NCBI GenBank assembly: GCA_903928895.1
Contig: CAIYSR010000093.1
Span: 62,001 to 126,000 of the forward strand
Direction of reading: 5' to 3'
Origin: an uncultured Rhodospirillales bacterium
GTDB taxonomy: Bacteria; Pseudomonadota; Alphaproteobacteria; Acetobacterales; Acetobacteraceae
Length of the DNA stretch: 64,000 bases
The notes under the pieces: model-generated
The model's input: the letters and a program-made list of their open reading frames with translations, nothing else
Databases searched by the model: none
What the model was told of the DNA's origin: nothing
Part shown: piece after piece, positions 26,296 to 34,393 of the stretch
Numbering within the stretch: position 1 is the first letter of the stretch
Layout of the letters: every line of letters begins with the position of its first letter
Program-made: the position numbers and the translations under genes

Positions 26296-27812
26296 CGCCG
26301 GACGTCCAGGGTATCGATCGGCCCATCACTATTGCCATCATGGCGATGGGGGGGCAGGGCGGCGGCGTGCTGGCCGACTGGATCGTCGATATGGCGGAGC
26401 ACGGGGGCTGGGTGGCGCAGACGACCTCGGTGCCCGGCGTCGCGCAGCGAACGGGGGCGACGATCTACTACGTCGAGCTGATCCGCCCGGAGCAGCGCAA
26501 TTCGCGTCCGGTGCTCTCGCTGATGCCGGTCCCGGGCGACGTCGATATCGTGATTGCCTCAGAGCTGATGGAGGCCGGCCGGGCGATCCAGCGGGGGCTG
26601 GTAACGCCCGACAAGACGACGCTGATTGCCTCGTCTCATCGCAGCCTCGCGGTGACGGAGAAGGCCAAGCCGGGGGATGGGCGGGCCGATAGCGCGGCGG
26701 TGCTGGCGAGCGCCGAAGAGGCGGCGCGGCGGTTCATTCATGCGGATATGCAGGCGATGGCGGAGGGGCAGGGGAGTGTGATTTCCGCCTCCCTGTTCGG
26801 GGCGCTGGCGGGGAGCGGCACGCTGCCATTCGCGCGGGAGGCGTTCGAGGAGACCATTCGCGCCAGCGGGGTGGGGGTGAACGCCAGCCTGCTTGCGTTC
26901 GGGTCAGGCTTCGCGACGGTGCAGACGCCGGCGCCGCCGGCCGCAGCGGTGGCGGTGATCCCGGCTGCGGTGCAAGGTGGCACGCCGCGCGAGCAGGCCG
27001 AACTGGCCCGTGCGTTGCATCTGGTTGCCGCCGAGTTTGCGCCCGAGGCCGGTGAGATGCTGCGCGCGGGGTTGCGGCGGATGGTCGATTACCAGGACGT
27101 CGCCTATGCGCACGCGTATCTCGATCGGGTAGCGGCGCTTGCCGCGCGGGACGCCACGGCCGGCCACATCTTGACCATCGAGGCCGCGCGGCAGATCGCG
27201 GTGGCGCTGTCGTACGACGATGTGATCCGGGTCGCCGATCTGAAGACGCGGGGGAGCCGGTTCGCGCGGGTGCGGGGCGAGGTTCTGGCGACGGTGGATC
27301 ATGTGGTCGAGACCACCGAGTTCATGCATCCGCGGGTGCAGGAGATCTGCGCCACGCTGCCGGCGCGGCTCGGCCGCGCGGTTGAGGGTTCGGCGGTGAT
27401 GACGGGACTGTTGCGACGCGTCTTCGAACATAGCCGTCGCGTCCGCACCACCAGCCTGCGCGGCTTCCTGCCGCTTTATCTGCTCGCTGGCCTCAAACCC
27501 TGGCGCCGTCGGCTGCTCCGCCATGAGCGGGAGATGGCGCATGTCGAGGCCTGGCTCGATCTCGTATCCGCGCAGATCGGGCGGGACGATCGGCTGGCGG
27601 TCGAGTTGCTGAAATGCCGGCGCCTGGTGAAGGGCTACAGCGACACTCACGCGCGCGGCGCCAGCAAGTTCGACCGCGTGACCGGTGCCGCCGCATTGCT
27701 CGCGGGTCGGGCCGACGCGGCGGACTGGATCCGCCGCCTACGCGACGCCGCCCTTGCCGATGAGGACGGCACCATGCTCGATGGTGCGCTGCGCACCGTC
27801 GCCACCTTGTGA
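26292..27812 (+). CDS. Indolepyruvate oxidoreductase beta-like subunit with long C-terminal extension
   Basis: A 506-residue protein. Residues 10-215 are the 2-oxoacid:acceptor oxidoreductase gamma-type domain, with the nucleotide-pocket motif MAMGGQGGGVLADWIVD and TTSVPGVAQRTGATIYYVEL. Classical IorB proteins end near 200 residues. Here about 290 more follow (VDYQDVAYAHAYLDRVAAL, EVLATVDHVVETTEFMHPRVQEI), a DUF6537-like domain of unknown role. The ATGA overlap with the alpha-like gene implies a stoichiometric complex. It lies 7 bp ahead of the Rieske alpha gene. Confidence 0.83.
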   Translation: MTPDVQGIDRPITIAIMAMGGQGGGVLADWIVDMAEHGGWVAQTTSVPGVAQRTGATIYYVELIRPEQRNSRPVLSLMPVPGDVDIVIASELMEAGRAIQRGLVTPDKTTLIASSHRSLAVTEKAKPGDGRADSAAVLASAEEAARRFIHADMQAMAEGQGSVISASLFGALAGSGTLPFAREAFEETIRASGVGVNASLLAFGSGFATVQTPAPPAAAVAVIPAAVQGGTPREQAELARALHLVAAEFAPEAGEMLRAGLRRMVDYQDVAYAHAYLDRVAALAARDATAGHILTIEAARQIAVALSYDDVIRVADLKTRGSRFARVRGEVLATVDHVVETTEFMHPRVQEICATLPARLGRAVEGSAVMTGLLRRVFEHSRRVRTTSLRGFLPLYLLAGLKPWRRRLLRHEREMAHVEAWLDLVSAQIGRDDRLAVELLKCRRLVKGYSDTHARGASKFDRVTGAAALLAGRADAADWIRRLRDAALADEDGTMLDGALRTVATL

Positions 27813-27819
27813 GGACGCC

Positions 27820-29127
27820 ATGACCCGCGATCTCGCCACCGTCCGTGACCTGGTTCGCGAAACCGAGGTTCACCGCGACGTCTATACCTCGCCCGCGGTG
27901 TTCGACCTCGAGATGAAGCACGTGTTCGGCAACGCCTGGGTCTATGTCGGCCACGCCAGCCAGATCCCGGCGATGGGCGATTTCACCACCACCACCATTG
28001 GCACCACGCCTGTGGTGATGGTCCGCCAAGGCAACGGCGCCATCGGCGTGCTCATCAACCGCTGTCCGCACAAGGGCACCCGCGTCGCCAACGAGCCTTG
28101 CGGCAATGCGGGGCGGTTTTTCCGCTGTCCGTATCACGCCTGGTCGTTCCGGCTGGATGGGACGGTTGCGGCGATCCCGTTGCCCGGCGGGTATGAGAAC
28201 ACCGGGTTCAAGGACTCCACGGCGGCGCAGGGGATGACGCCGGTGGGCCATGTCCATGTCTACCGGGACTTTGTGTTCGCCCGGCTCGCGGAGAGCGGGA
28301 TCGGATTCGAGGATTTTTTCGGCGAGGGTCTTTCCAGCATCGACAACATGGTGGACCGCTCGCCGGTGGGGAAGCTCGAGGTGGTGGGCGGCGTGCTGCG
28401 TTACCTCCATAAGTGCAACTACAAGATGTTGATGGAGAACCTGACCGACACCTGCCACCCCATGGTCGCCCATGAAAGCTCGGCCGGGACGGCGGTGAAT
28501 GTGTGGAAGACCATGCCGGAGGGGACACCCCGACACCCGGCGGTCGAGATCTACGCGCCGTTCATGTCGTCGTACCAGTTCTATGAAGCCATGGGCATCC
28601 GGGTCTGGCCGAACGGGCACGGGCATACCGGGGTCTCGCACTCCATCCACTCCGACTATTCCGCGATCCCCGGCTACTTCGAGCAGATGGTGGCGGCCTA
28701 TGGCGAGGAACGGGCAAAGTCGATCCTCGACACCGCGCGGCACAACACGGCCTACTTCCCCAACATGACGGTCAAAGGCCCGATCCAGACGCTGCGTCTG
28801 TTCAAGCCCGTCGCCGCCGACCGCACGATGGTGGAATCCTGGACCTTCCGCCTCGTTGGCGCCCCGGACCGGCTCCTCGAGCGCACGCTGATGTATTCGC
28901 GGCTGATCAATGCGCCGACCTCGCCGGTGGGGCATGACGACCTCGAGATGTATGAGCGCGCGCAGGACGCGCTGCATGCGGATGCCAATCCGTGGATCAA
29001 CATGCAGCGGCTCTATGATCCTGGCGAGGAGGCCCAGGCCAGTGCGGTCGCCAACGGCACCACGGAGTGGCAGATGCGCAACCAATTCCGGGCCTGGAAG
29101 GCCCTCATGCGCGAGGCCGCGCCGTGA
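27820..29127 (+). CDS. Aromatic ring-hydroxylating dioxygenase, large (alpha) subunit
   Basis: A 435-residue Rieske oxygenase. The [2Fe-2S] site is C82-x-H84 and C103-x2-H106 (CPHKGTR, RCPYHAW). The mononuclear iron site is D210-x2-H213-x4-H218 in the stretch NLTDTCHPMVAH, giving the expected bridging aspartate and two histidines; the third ligand lies further on. It activates O2 for dioxygenation or monooxygenation of an aromatic or indolic ring. A GAGG ribosome-binding site precedes the ATG. The stop overlaps the beta-subunit GTG. No dedicated reductase or Rieske ferredoxin gene is seen in the operon. Confidence 0.93.
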   Translation: MTRDLATVRDLVRETEVHRDVYTSPAVFDLEMKHVFGNAWVYVGHASQIPAMGDFTTTTIGTTPVVMVRQGNGAIGVLINRCPHKGTRVANEPCGNAGRFFRCPYHAWSFRLDGTVAAIPLPGGYENTGFKDSTAAQGMTPVGHVHVYRDFVFARLAESGIGFEDFFGEGLSSIDNMVDRSPVGKLEVVGGVLRYLHKCNYKMLMENLTDTCHPMVAHESSAGTAVNVWKTMPEGTPRHPAVEIYAPFMSSYQFYEAMGIRVWPNGHGHTGVSHSIHSDYSAIPGYFEQMVAAYGEERAKSILDTARHNTAYFPNMTVKGPIQTLRLFKPVAADRTMVESWTFRLVGAPDRLLERTLMYSRLINAPTSPVGHDDLEMYERAQDALHADANPWINMQRLYDPGEEAQASAVANGTTEWQMRNQFRAWKALMREAAP

Positions 29128-29591
29128 CCGACCACGAAGCCATCGCCTTCGTGCTGCACGAGGCCCGCCTCATCGACGAACAGCGCTTGGACGAATGGCT
29201 GGATTTGTTCACCGAGGATGGGCGCTATTGGATGCCGCTGGAGATGGGGCAGACCGACCCGATCCTGCATAACTCCCTGTTCTATGACGACAAGATCCTG
29301 CTGCGCATCCGCATCGAGCGCCTCAAGGGCGCCAAGACCTATAGCCAGAAGCCGAAAAGCCGCTGTCATCATCTGATGCAGGCGCCGCTGGTCGAGCGCC
29401 GCGAGGGGGGCGAGATCAGCACCTGGGCGGCGTTCCACTACGTCGAAACCCGGCTCGACGAGCAGACCCTCTATGCCGGCTGGGCGCGGCACACGCTGGT
29501 GGTCGAGGATGGACGGCCGCGCATCCGGCTCAAACGGGTGGACCTGGTGAATTGCGACAGTGCCTTCGGCAACATCCAGTTGTTCATGTGA
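29124..29591 (+). CDS. Aromatic ring-hydroxylating dioxygenase, small (beta) subunit
   Basis: A 155-residue protein of the SnoaL/NTF2-like fold used as the structural beta subunit of Rieske dioxygenases. The typical N-terminus is LIDEQRLDEWLDLFTEDGRYWMPL, followed by YDDKILLRIRIERL and WAAFHYVETRLDEQTLYAGWARHTL. A GTG start overlaps the alpha-subunit TGA as GTGA, so the subunits are translationally coupled. Together they should form an alpha3beta3 oxygenase. Confidence 0.92.
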   Translation: MTDHEAIAFVLHEARLIDEQRLDEWLDLFTEDGRYWMPLEMGQTDPILHNSLFYDDKILLRIRIERLKGAKTYSQKPKSRCHHLMQAPLVERREGGEISTWAAFHYVETRLDEQTLYAGWARHTLVVEDGRPRIRLKRVDLVNCDSAFGNIQLFM

Positions 29592-29605
29592 CCCAAGGGA
29601 CCCAA

Positions 29606-31213
29606 GTGACGACCGAACCGGCGTCCGTTCATGCGGCTTTTCTGCAATCGGCGGCACGCTGGCCGAAGCGGCCGTTTCTCGACGTGCTGCCCGAGACCGC
29701 CGCGGCCTATGGCGCGAGCGAGGGGGCGCTGACCTACGAGGACGCCGCAGCGATGGTCGAGGTACTGGCGGAGAGCTATCGCGGGGAAGGCTACGGCCGG
29801 GGGCATCGGGTGGCGTTGCTGCTGGAGAATCGGCCGGTGTTTTTCCTGCACTGGTTCGCACTCAATGCCTGCGGCTGCTCGGTTGTGCCGATCAATCCTG
29901 ATTTGCGCGCCGCCGAACTTGAATATCTATTGGCGCATTCCGAGGTGGTGCTGGCGGTGGCGATCGAGGCCCGCCAGGACGATCTGCGGGCGGCGGCTCC
30001 GGGGCTGCCGGTGATCGGGCCGGACTATGTGCCGCCGCCGGCGCCTGGCGCGGCCTTGCCGGCGGTGGCGGATCCGGCGAGCGAGGCGGCGCTGCTTTAT
30101 ACCTCCGGCACTACTGGACTGCCCAAGGGATGCGTGGTGTCGCAGACCTGGTTTCTGGAATGCGGCCGGTGGTATGCGCGGATGGGCGGTCTTTGCGCGC
30201 TGGTGCCGGGGGAGGAGCGGATGCTGACGCCGCTGCCGTTTTTCCACATGAACGCGATGGCGACGTCGACGATGTCGATGGTGCTGTCCGGCGGCTGCCT
30301 GATCCCGCTCGACCGGTTCCACCCCACGACGTGGTGGGACAGCGTGAACCGCGCGAAGGCGACGATCGTGCATTGCCTCGGCGTGATGCCGGCGATCCTG
30401 ATGAAGCTGCCGGTCAGCGCGGCGGAGCGGTCGCACCAGGTGAAGTTCGCGTTTTGTCCTGGTACGGACCGGCGCATGCATGCCGCGGCCGAGGCGCGGT
30501 TCGGCATGCCGCTGATCGACGCCTGGGCGATGACCGAGACCGGGGCGGGGGCGGTGATTTCGGCCCAACATGAGCCACGCCGGGTCGGGCAGAGCTGTTT
30601 CGGGCGGGTCGAGCCGTTCATGGAGGCGCGGATTATCCGCGATGACGGCAGCGATATCGGTGCGGACGAGGCGGGCGAGTTGCTGGTGCGTCATGCCGGG
30701 GCCGATCCACGGCATGGGTTTTTCACCGCCTATCTGAAGGACCCGGCCGCGACCGATGCGGCCTGGGAGGGGGGCTGGTTCCACACCGGCGACATCGTCA
30801 GCCGGAACGGGGCAGGCGACTTCACCTTCATCGACCGCAAGAAGAACGTCATCCGCCGCAGCGGCGAGAACATCGCGGCGGTGGAGGTCGAGGGCGTCCT
30901 GTTGCAGCACCCGCTGATCCAGGCCGTGGCGGTGGCCGCGGTGCCGGACGCTTTGCGCGGCGACGAGGTGATGGCACTGGTGGTGCCGCATGCCAAACCT
31001 GACGACCCGGCGGAGGCCGCGACCGGGATTGTCGCCTGGTGCCTATCGCGGCTCGCCTACTACAAGGCCCCCGGCTATGTGGCCTTCCTTGAGGCGCTGC
31101 CACTCACTGCGACCAACAAGGTCCAGCGCGGAGTGCTGAAGGACCTCGCGCTCGGGTTGCAGACGGCGCTGGGCACCATTGACACCCGCGCGATGAAGAA
31201 GCGCAGCGCGTGA
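29606..31213 (+). CDS. AMP-binding acyl/aryl-CoA ligase
   Basis: A 535-residue ANL-superfamily adenylating enzyme that forms an acyl-AMP and then acyl-CoA. The P-loop ALLYTSGTTGLPKGCV is near residue 165, the ATP-binding AWAMTETGAG near 310, and the hinge region GWFHTGDIVSRNGAGDFTFIDR near 400. The C-terminal lysine is in LPLTATNKVQRGVL. An in-frame GTG at 29588 overlaps the preceding stop, but the GTG at 29606 has an AAGGGA site 5 bp upstream and is preferred. In this operon it probably activates the oxygenated carboxylate. Confidence 0.92.
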   Translation: MTTEPASVHAAFLQSAARWPKRPFLDVLPETAAAYGASEGALTYEDAAAMVEVLAESYRGEGYGRGHRVALLLENRPVFFLHWFALNACGCSVVPINPDLRAAELEYLLAHSEVVLAVAIEARQDDLRAAAPGLPVIGPDYVPPPAPGAALPAVADPASEAALLYTSGTTGLPKGCVVSQTWFLECGRWYARMGGLCALVPGEERMLTPLPFFHMNAMATSTMSMVLSGGCLIPLDRFHPTTWWDSVNRAKATIVHCLGVMPAILMKLPVSAAERSHQVKFAFCPGTDRRMHAAAEARFGMPLIDAWAMTETGAGAVISAQHEPRRVGQSCFGRVEPFMEARIIRDDGSDIGADEAGELLVRHAGADPRHGFFTAYLKDPAATDAAWEGGWFHTGDIVSRNGAGDFTFIDRKKNVIRRSGENIAAVEVEGVLLQHPLIQAVAVAAVPDALRGDEVMALVVPHAKPDDPAEAATGIVAWCLSRLAYYKAPGYVAFLEALPLTATNKVQRGVLKDLALGLQTALGTIDTRAMKKRSA

Positions 31214-32376
31214 GCCGACGTGCATCGTATCAGGGGGTGGTCGCGGTGGCGCCGGTCACCATTCCGTACGAGCGGTATTCCATCCGGTCGGCCCATTGGT
31301 GGATCGGGAGCGCCATAAGGGAACTCGCGCGGACCGCTGGCATCGGGCCGCGGGACATTGATGGGCTCTGCGTGTCGTCCTTCACCCTGGGGCCAGATAC
31401 CGCGGTGGGCCTGACCCAGCATCTCGGGCTATCGCCAAGGTGGCTCGATCATATTCCGATGGGCGGGGCGACCGGGGTGGTTGCGTTGCGCCGGGCGGCG
31501 CGGGCGGTGCAGGCCGGGGATGCGGAGATCGTCGCCTGTGTCGCCGGGGATACCAACAACCCGGATTCCTTTCGCCGGATGGTGGCGGGGTTCAGCCGGT
31601 TCGCCGCCGATGCGACCTACCCCTATGGCGCGGCCGGTCCCAACGGCAGTTTCGCGTTGCTGACCGATGCCTACATGCGCGCCTATGGTGCCACGCGCGA
31701 GGATTTCGGCCGTATCTGCATCGCCCAGCGCGCGAATGCGCTGTCCAACCCGCATGCGCTGATGAAGCGGCCGCTGACCATGGCGGACTATTTGGCGGCG
31801 CGGATGATCTCGGACCCGGTGGCGCTGTTCGACTGCGTGATGCCCTGCGCCGGGGCGGACGCCTATCTGGTGATGCGCGAGGAGACCGCCCGGGCGATGT
31901 CGCTGCCGGCGGTGACGATCCAGGGCACCATCGAGCGCCATAACGCCTTTCCCGAAGATCCGATCCAGCTCCGCGGCGGCTGGGCGCTCGATCGGGATGA
32001 CCTCTATGCCATGGCCGGCACCACGCCCGATCGGATCGACGTCGTCGAGACCTATGACGACTACCCCGTCATCGTGATGATGCAGTTCGAGGACCTCGGC
32101 TTCTGCGCCAAGGGCGAGGGGCCGGATTTTGTGCGCGCGCATGATCTGACGATTGCGGGCGATTTCCCCCACAACACGTCGGGCGGCCAGCTTTCGGTGG
32201 GGCAGGCGGGGGCGGCGGGCGGCTATCTCGGGCTGGTCGAGGCGATCCGCCAGCTCACCGGCGCGGCCGGTGGCACTCAGGTCGCGAACGCCCGAACCGC
32301 TTTGGTCGCCGGTTTCGGCATGATCAACTACGATCGCGGCCTCTGCTCCGCCGCCGCCATCCTGGGGGCCGCATGA
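31210..32376 (+). CDS. Thiolase-fold (SCP-x/lipid-transfer type) protein lacking thiolase catalytic residues; possible retro-aldolase
   Basis: A 388-residue protein with the thiolase superfamily layout. Where thiolases have the nucleophilic cysteine, this one has MGGATG (84-89). The C-terminal GHP-type histidine region reads NTSGGQLSVGQAG (322-334), with Gln at that place, and the final Cys-x-Gly loop is replaced by VAGFGMINYDRG. Claisen thiolysis is therefore unlikely. Steroid-catabolic Ltp2 aldolases are likewise cysteine-less thiolases that work with DUF35 partners and use tyrosines; Y282, Y285 and Y374 are candidates here. The GTG start overlaps the ligase TGA. The next gene supplies a DUF35 domain, supporting an aldolase complex. 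Confidence 0.78.
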   Translation: MSRRASYQGVVAVAPVTIPYERYSIRSAHWWIGSAIRELARTAGIGPRDIDGLCVSSFTLGPDTAVGLTQHLGLSPRWLDHIPMGGATGVVALRRAARAVQAGDAEIVACVAGDTNNPDSFRRMVAGFSRFAADATYPYGAAGPNGSFALLTDAYMRAYGATREDFGRICIAQRANALSNPHALMKRPLTMADYLAARMISDPVALFDCVMPCAGADAYLVMREETARAMSLPAVTIQGTIERHNAFPEDPIQLRGGWALDRDDLYAMAGTTPDRIDVVETYDDYPVIVMMQFEDLGFCAKGEGPDFVRAHDLTIAGDFPHNTSGGQLSVGQAGAAGGYLGLVEAIRQLTGAAGGTQVANARTALVAGFGMINYDRGLCSAAAILGAA

Positions 32377-33590
32377 GCGGCACCCTCCCGCCGCGCAAAC
32401 CGTCCGATCCGCTGGCGGTGCCGGCCGCGCCCTTGGCGCCGCCCGCCGGACGCAGCCGGGCCGCGCTTGGCCTCGCCGCCGCCGCCGCGCGTGGGCGCTT
32501 TGCGCTGCAATGCTGTGGCGGCTGTGGCGCCGCCCAATATCCGCCGCGCGATCTCTGCCACCGCTGTCTCGGCCCTGACCTGGTCTGGCGTGACGTGGCC
32601 AACGGCGGAACTGTCCTGGCCATGACGACCACCCGGATCAGTGCCGACCCGTATTTCCGCCAGCACACCCCGTGGCGCAGTGGGCTGGTCCAGCTGGATT
32701 GCGGCCCCAGCGCCGTCGCCCATCTCCATCGTGACGTGGCCGGCGGCGAGCGGGTGCGGATGCGGCTGCATCTCGACAAGTCCGGCCAAGGCGTCATGCT
32801 GGCCCTCCCCGCTGTGGACACGCCCGACATGGACGCCGACCCGATGCTCCGCCAGATGACCTGCGATCCGCGTGGCCGGCGCGTCCTGGTCACTGACGGG
32901 CGCACCGCATTCGGCCGCGCCATGGCCCAGACCATGCTCGATGCCGGCGCCGCCCAGGTGTTTTGTGGCATCGCCGATGCGTGGAAGCCCGGTCCGACGC
33001 CGCCTGGCGAGGCCGTCGATCTCGACCTCACCGATACCGCCAGCGTCCGGCGCCTTGCCGCCGAGTTCGGCGGGCGGATCGACATCGTGATCGACACCGC
33101 GCTGCATATCCGCCCCGGCGGGCTGCTGGAACGCGGCGACATCGTGCGCGCCCGCGAGGAAATGGAGCTTGCCTTCTTCGGCCCGCTGCGTCTGGCGCAG
33201 GCGCTGGGCCCGGTCCTGCGCGGACGGGCGGGGGACGGCACGCATGCCGCCTGTGCCTGGGTTAATATTCTTTCCATCGCCGCTCTCGCGCCGATGCCGG
33301 GCTACACCACGAATGCCGCGGCCCAGGCGGCCGCGCTGTCGCTGTCCACCGGACTGCGCGCGGAACTTCGGCCGCTCAAGGTCGTCACCGCCCTGGTCGG
33401 ACCGCTCGACGACGCCTGGCACCAGGCAGTGCCGCCGCCCAAGGTTGCGCCGGCGCAGCTCGCCGCCGCGGTGCTGCGCGCGCTCAAGGGCGGGCGTGAG
33501 GAGATCGTCGTGGGCGATATCGCCCAGGACGTGATGAACCGCTGGATCGACAACCCCGCCACCCTGGCCCGAGATCTCGCATCCGGCTGA
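32373..33590 (+). CDS. DUF35 zinc-ribbon/OB-fold protein fused to a degenerate SDR domain
   Basis: A 405-residue two-domain protein. Residues 40-150 hold a rubredoxin-like zinc ribbon (C48-x2-C51 with C62-x2-C65, in CCGGCGAAQYPPRDLCHRC) and an OB-fold (VWRDVANGGTVLAMTTTR), the DUF35 domain that partners thiolase-like enzymes. From about 168 an SDR Rossmann domain follows (GRRVLVTDGRTAFGRAM), but the glycine motif is altered and the catalytic YxxxK reads Y311-TTN-A315, so the lysine is missing. The SDR part may bind acyl-CoA or act as a scaffold. ATGA overlap with the thiolase-like gene suggests a complex. Confidence 0.78.
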   Translation: MSGTLPPRKPSDPLAVPAAPLAPPAGRSRAALGLAAAAARGRFALQCCGGCGAAQYPPRDLCHRCLGPDLVWRDVANGGTVLAMTTTRISADPYFRQHTPWRSGLVQLDCGPSAVAHLHRDVAGGERVRMRLHLDKSGQGVMLALPAVDTPDMDADPMLRQMTCDPRGRRVLVTDGRTAFGRAMAQTMLDAGAAQVFCGIADAWKPGPTPPGEAVDLDLTDTASVRRLAAEFGGRIDIVIDTALHIRPGGLLERGDIVRAREEMELAFFGPLRLAQALGPVLRGRAGDGTHAACAWVNILSIAALAPMPGYTTNAAAQAAALSLSTGLRAELRPLKVVTALVGPLDDAWHQAVPPPKVAPAQLAAAVLRALKGGREEIVVGDIAQDVMNRWIDNPATLARDLASG

Positions 33591-33622
33591 TCCCCCCCGC
33601 CAAAACACCAAGGAGACCGCCC

Positions 33623-34393
33623 ATGAGTTCACTCGCCGCCTTCGCCGCCGATCTGATGACCGGCAAGATCAAGGTCATCGACCTCACGCAGACCCTCTCG
33701 CCCGAGTTTCCCACCATCGCGTTGCCCCCTGTCTTCGGCCAGTGCGCGCCCTTCAGGATGGAGGAAATCTCGCGCTACGACGATCGCGGGCCGGCCTGGT
33801 ACTGGAACAACTTCTCCTGCGGCGAACACACCGGCACCCATTTCGACGCGCCGATCCACTGGGTCTCGGGGAAGGATCTGCCCAACAACACCACAGACAC
33901 CATCGACGCGCAGAACTTCATCGCCCCGGCCTGCGTGATCGACTGCTCCGTGCAATCAGCCGCCAACCCCGACTTCATCCTGACCGTCGACGTGATCAAG
34001 GCGTGGGAAGCCGAGAACGGCCGGATTCCTGCCGGCAATTGGGTGTTCCTGCGGACGGATTGGTCCAAGCGCAGCGGCGCGGACTACGCCAACGTCAAGG
34101 AGGACGGCGCCCATACCCCCGGGCCTGACCCGGAGGCCGTGCAATTCCTCGTCGAGCAACGCGATGTGATCGGCTTTGGCGTAGAAACCATCGGCACCGA
34201 CGCCGGCCAGGCCCATGCTTTCACGCCGCCCTACCCGGCTCATTTCTTCATGCACGGCAAGGGTCGCTTCGGGCTGCAATGCATGACCAACCTGGACCGG
34301 CTGCCGCCCAAGGGGGCACTGATTGTGAGCGCGCCATTGAAGATTCAGGGCGGATCCGGCAGTCCGCTGCGGGTGCTGGCGCTGGTGGGGTGA
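33623..34393 (+). CDS. Cyclase family metal-dependent hydrolase, isatin-hydrolase-like
   Basis: A 256-residue protein of the cyclase/kynurenine-formamidase superfamily. The metal-binding motif is H69-T-G-T-H73-x-D75-x3-H79 (HTGTHFDAPIH). Flanking segments WYWNNFSCGEHTG, HTPGPDPEAVQFL and IQGGSGSPLRVLAL resemble, from memory, manganese-dependent isatin hydrolases, which open isatin to isatinate. AAGGAG stands 7 bp upstream of the ATG. Other cyclase-family roles (formamidase, lactonase) remain possible. Its GTGA overlap with the next SDR and its place in the operon support a late step after C-C cleavage. Confidence 0.85.
   Translation: MSSLAAFAADLMTGKIKVIDLTQTLSPEFPTIALPPVFGQCAPFRMEEISRYDDRGPAWYWNNFSCGEHTGTHFDAPIHWVSGKDLPNNTTDTIDAQNFIAPACVIDCSVQSAANPDFILTVDVIKAWEAENGRIPAGNWVFLRTDWSKRSGADYANVKEDGAHTPGPDPEAVQFLVEQRDVIGFGVETIGTDAGQAHAFTPPYPAHFFMHGKGRFGLQCMTNLDRLPPKGALIVSAPLKIQGGSGSPLRVLALVG

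Noticed and set aside
27493-29085. 530-codon minus-strand frame opposite the Rieske alpha gene
   Set aside because: His/Arg-rich antisense translation; the plus strand has intact Rieske and iron motifs.
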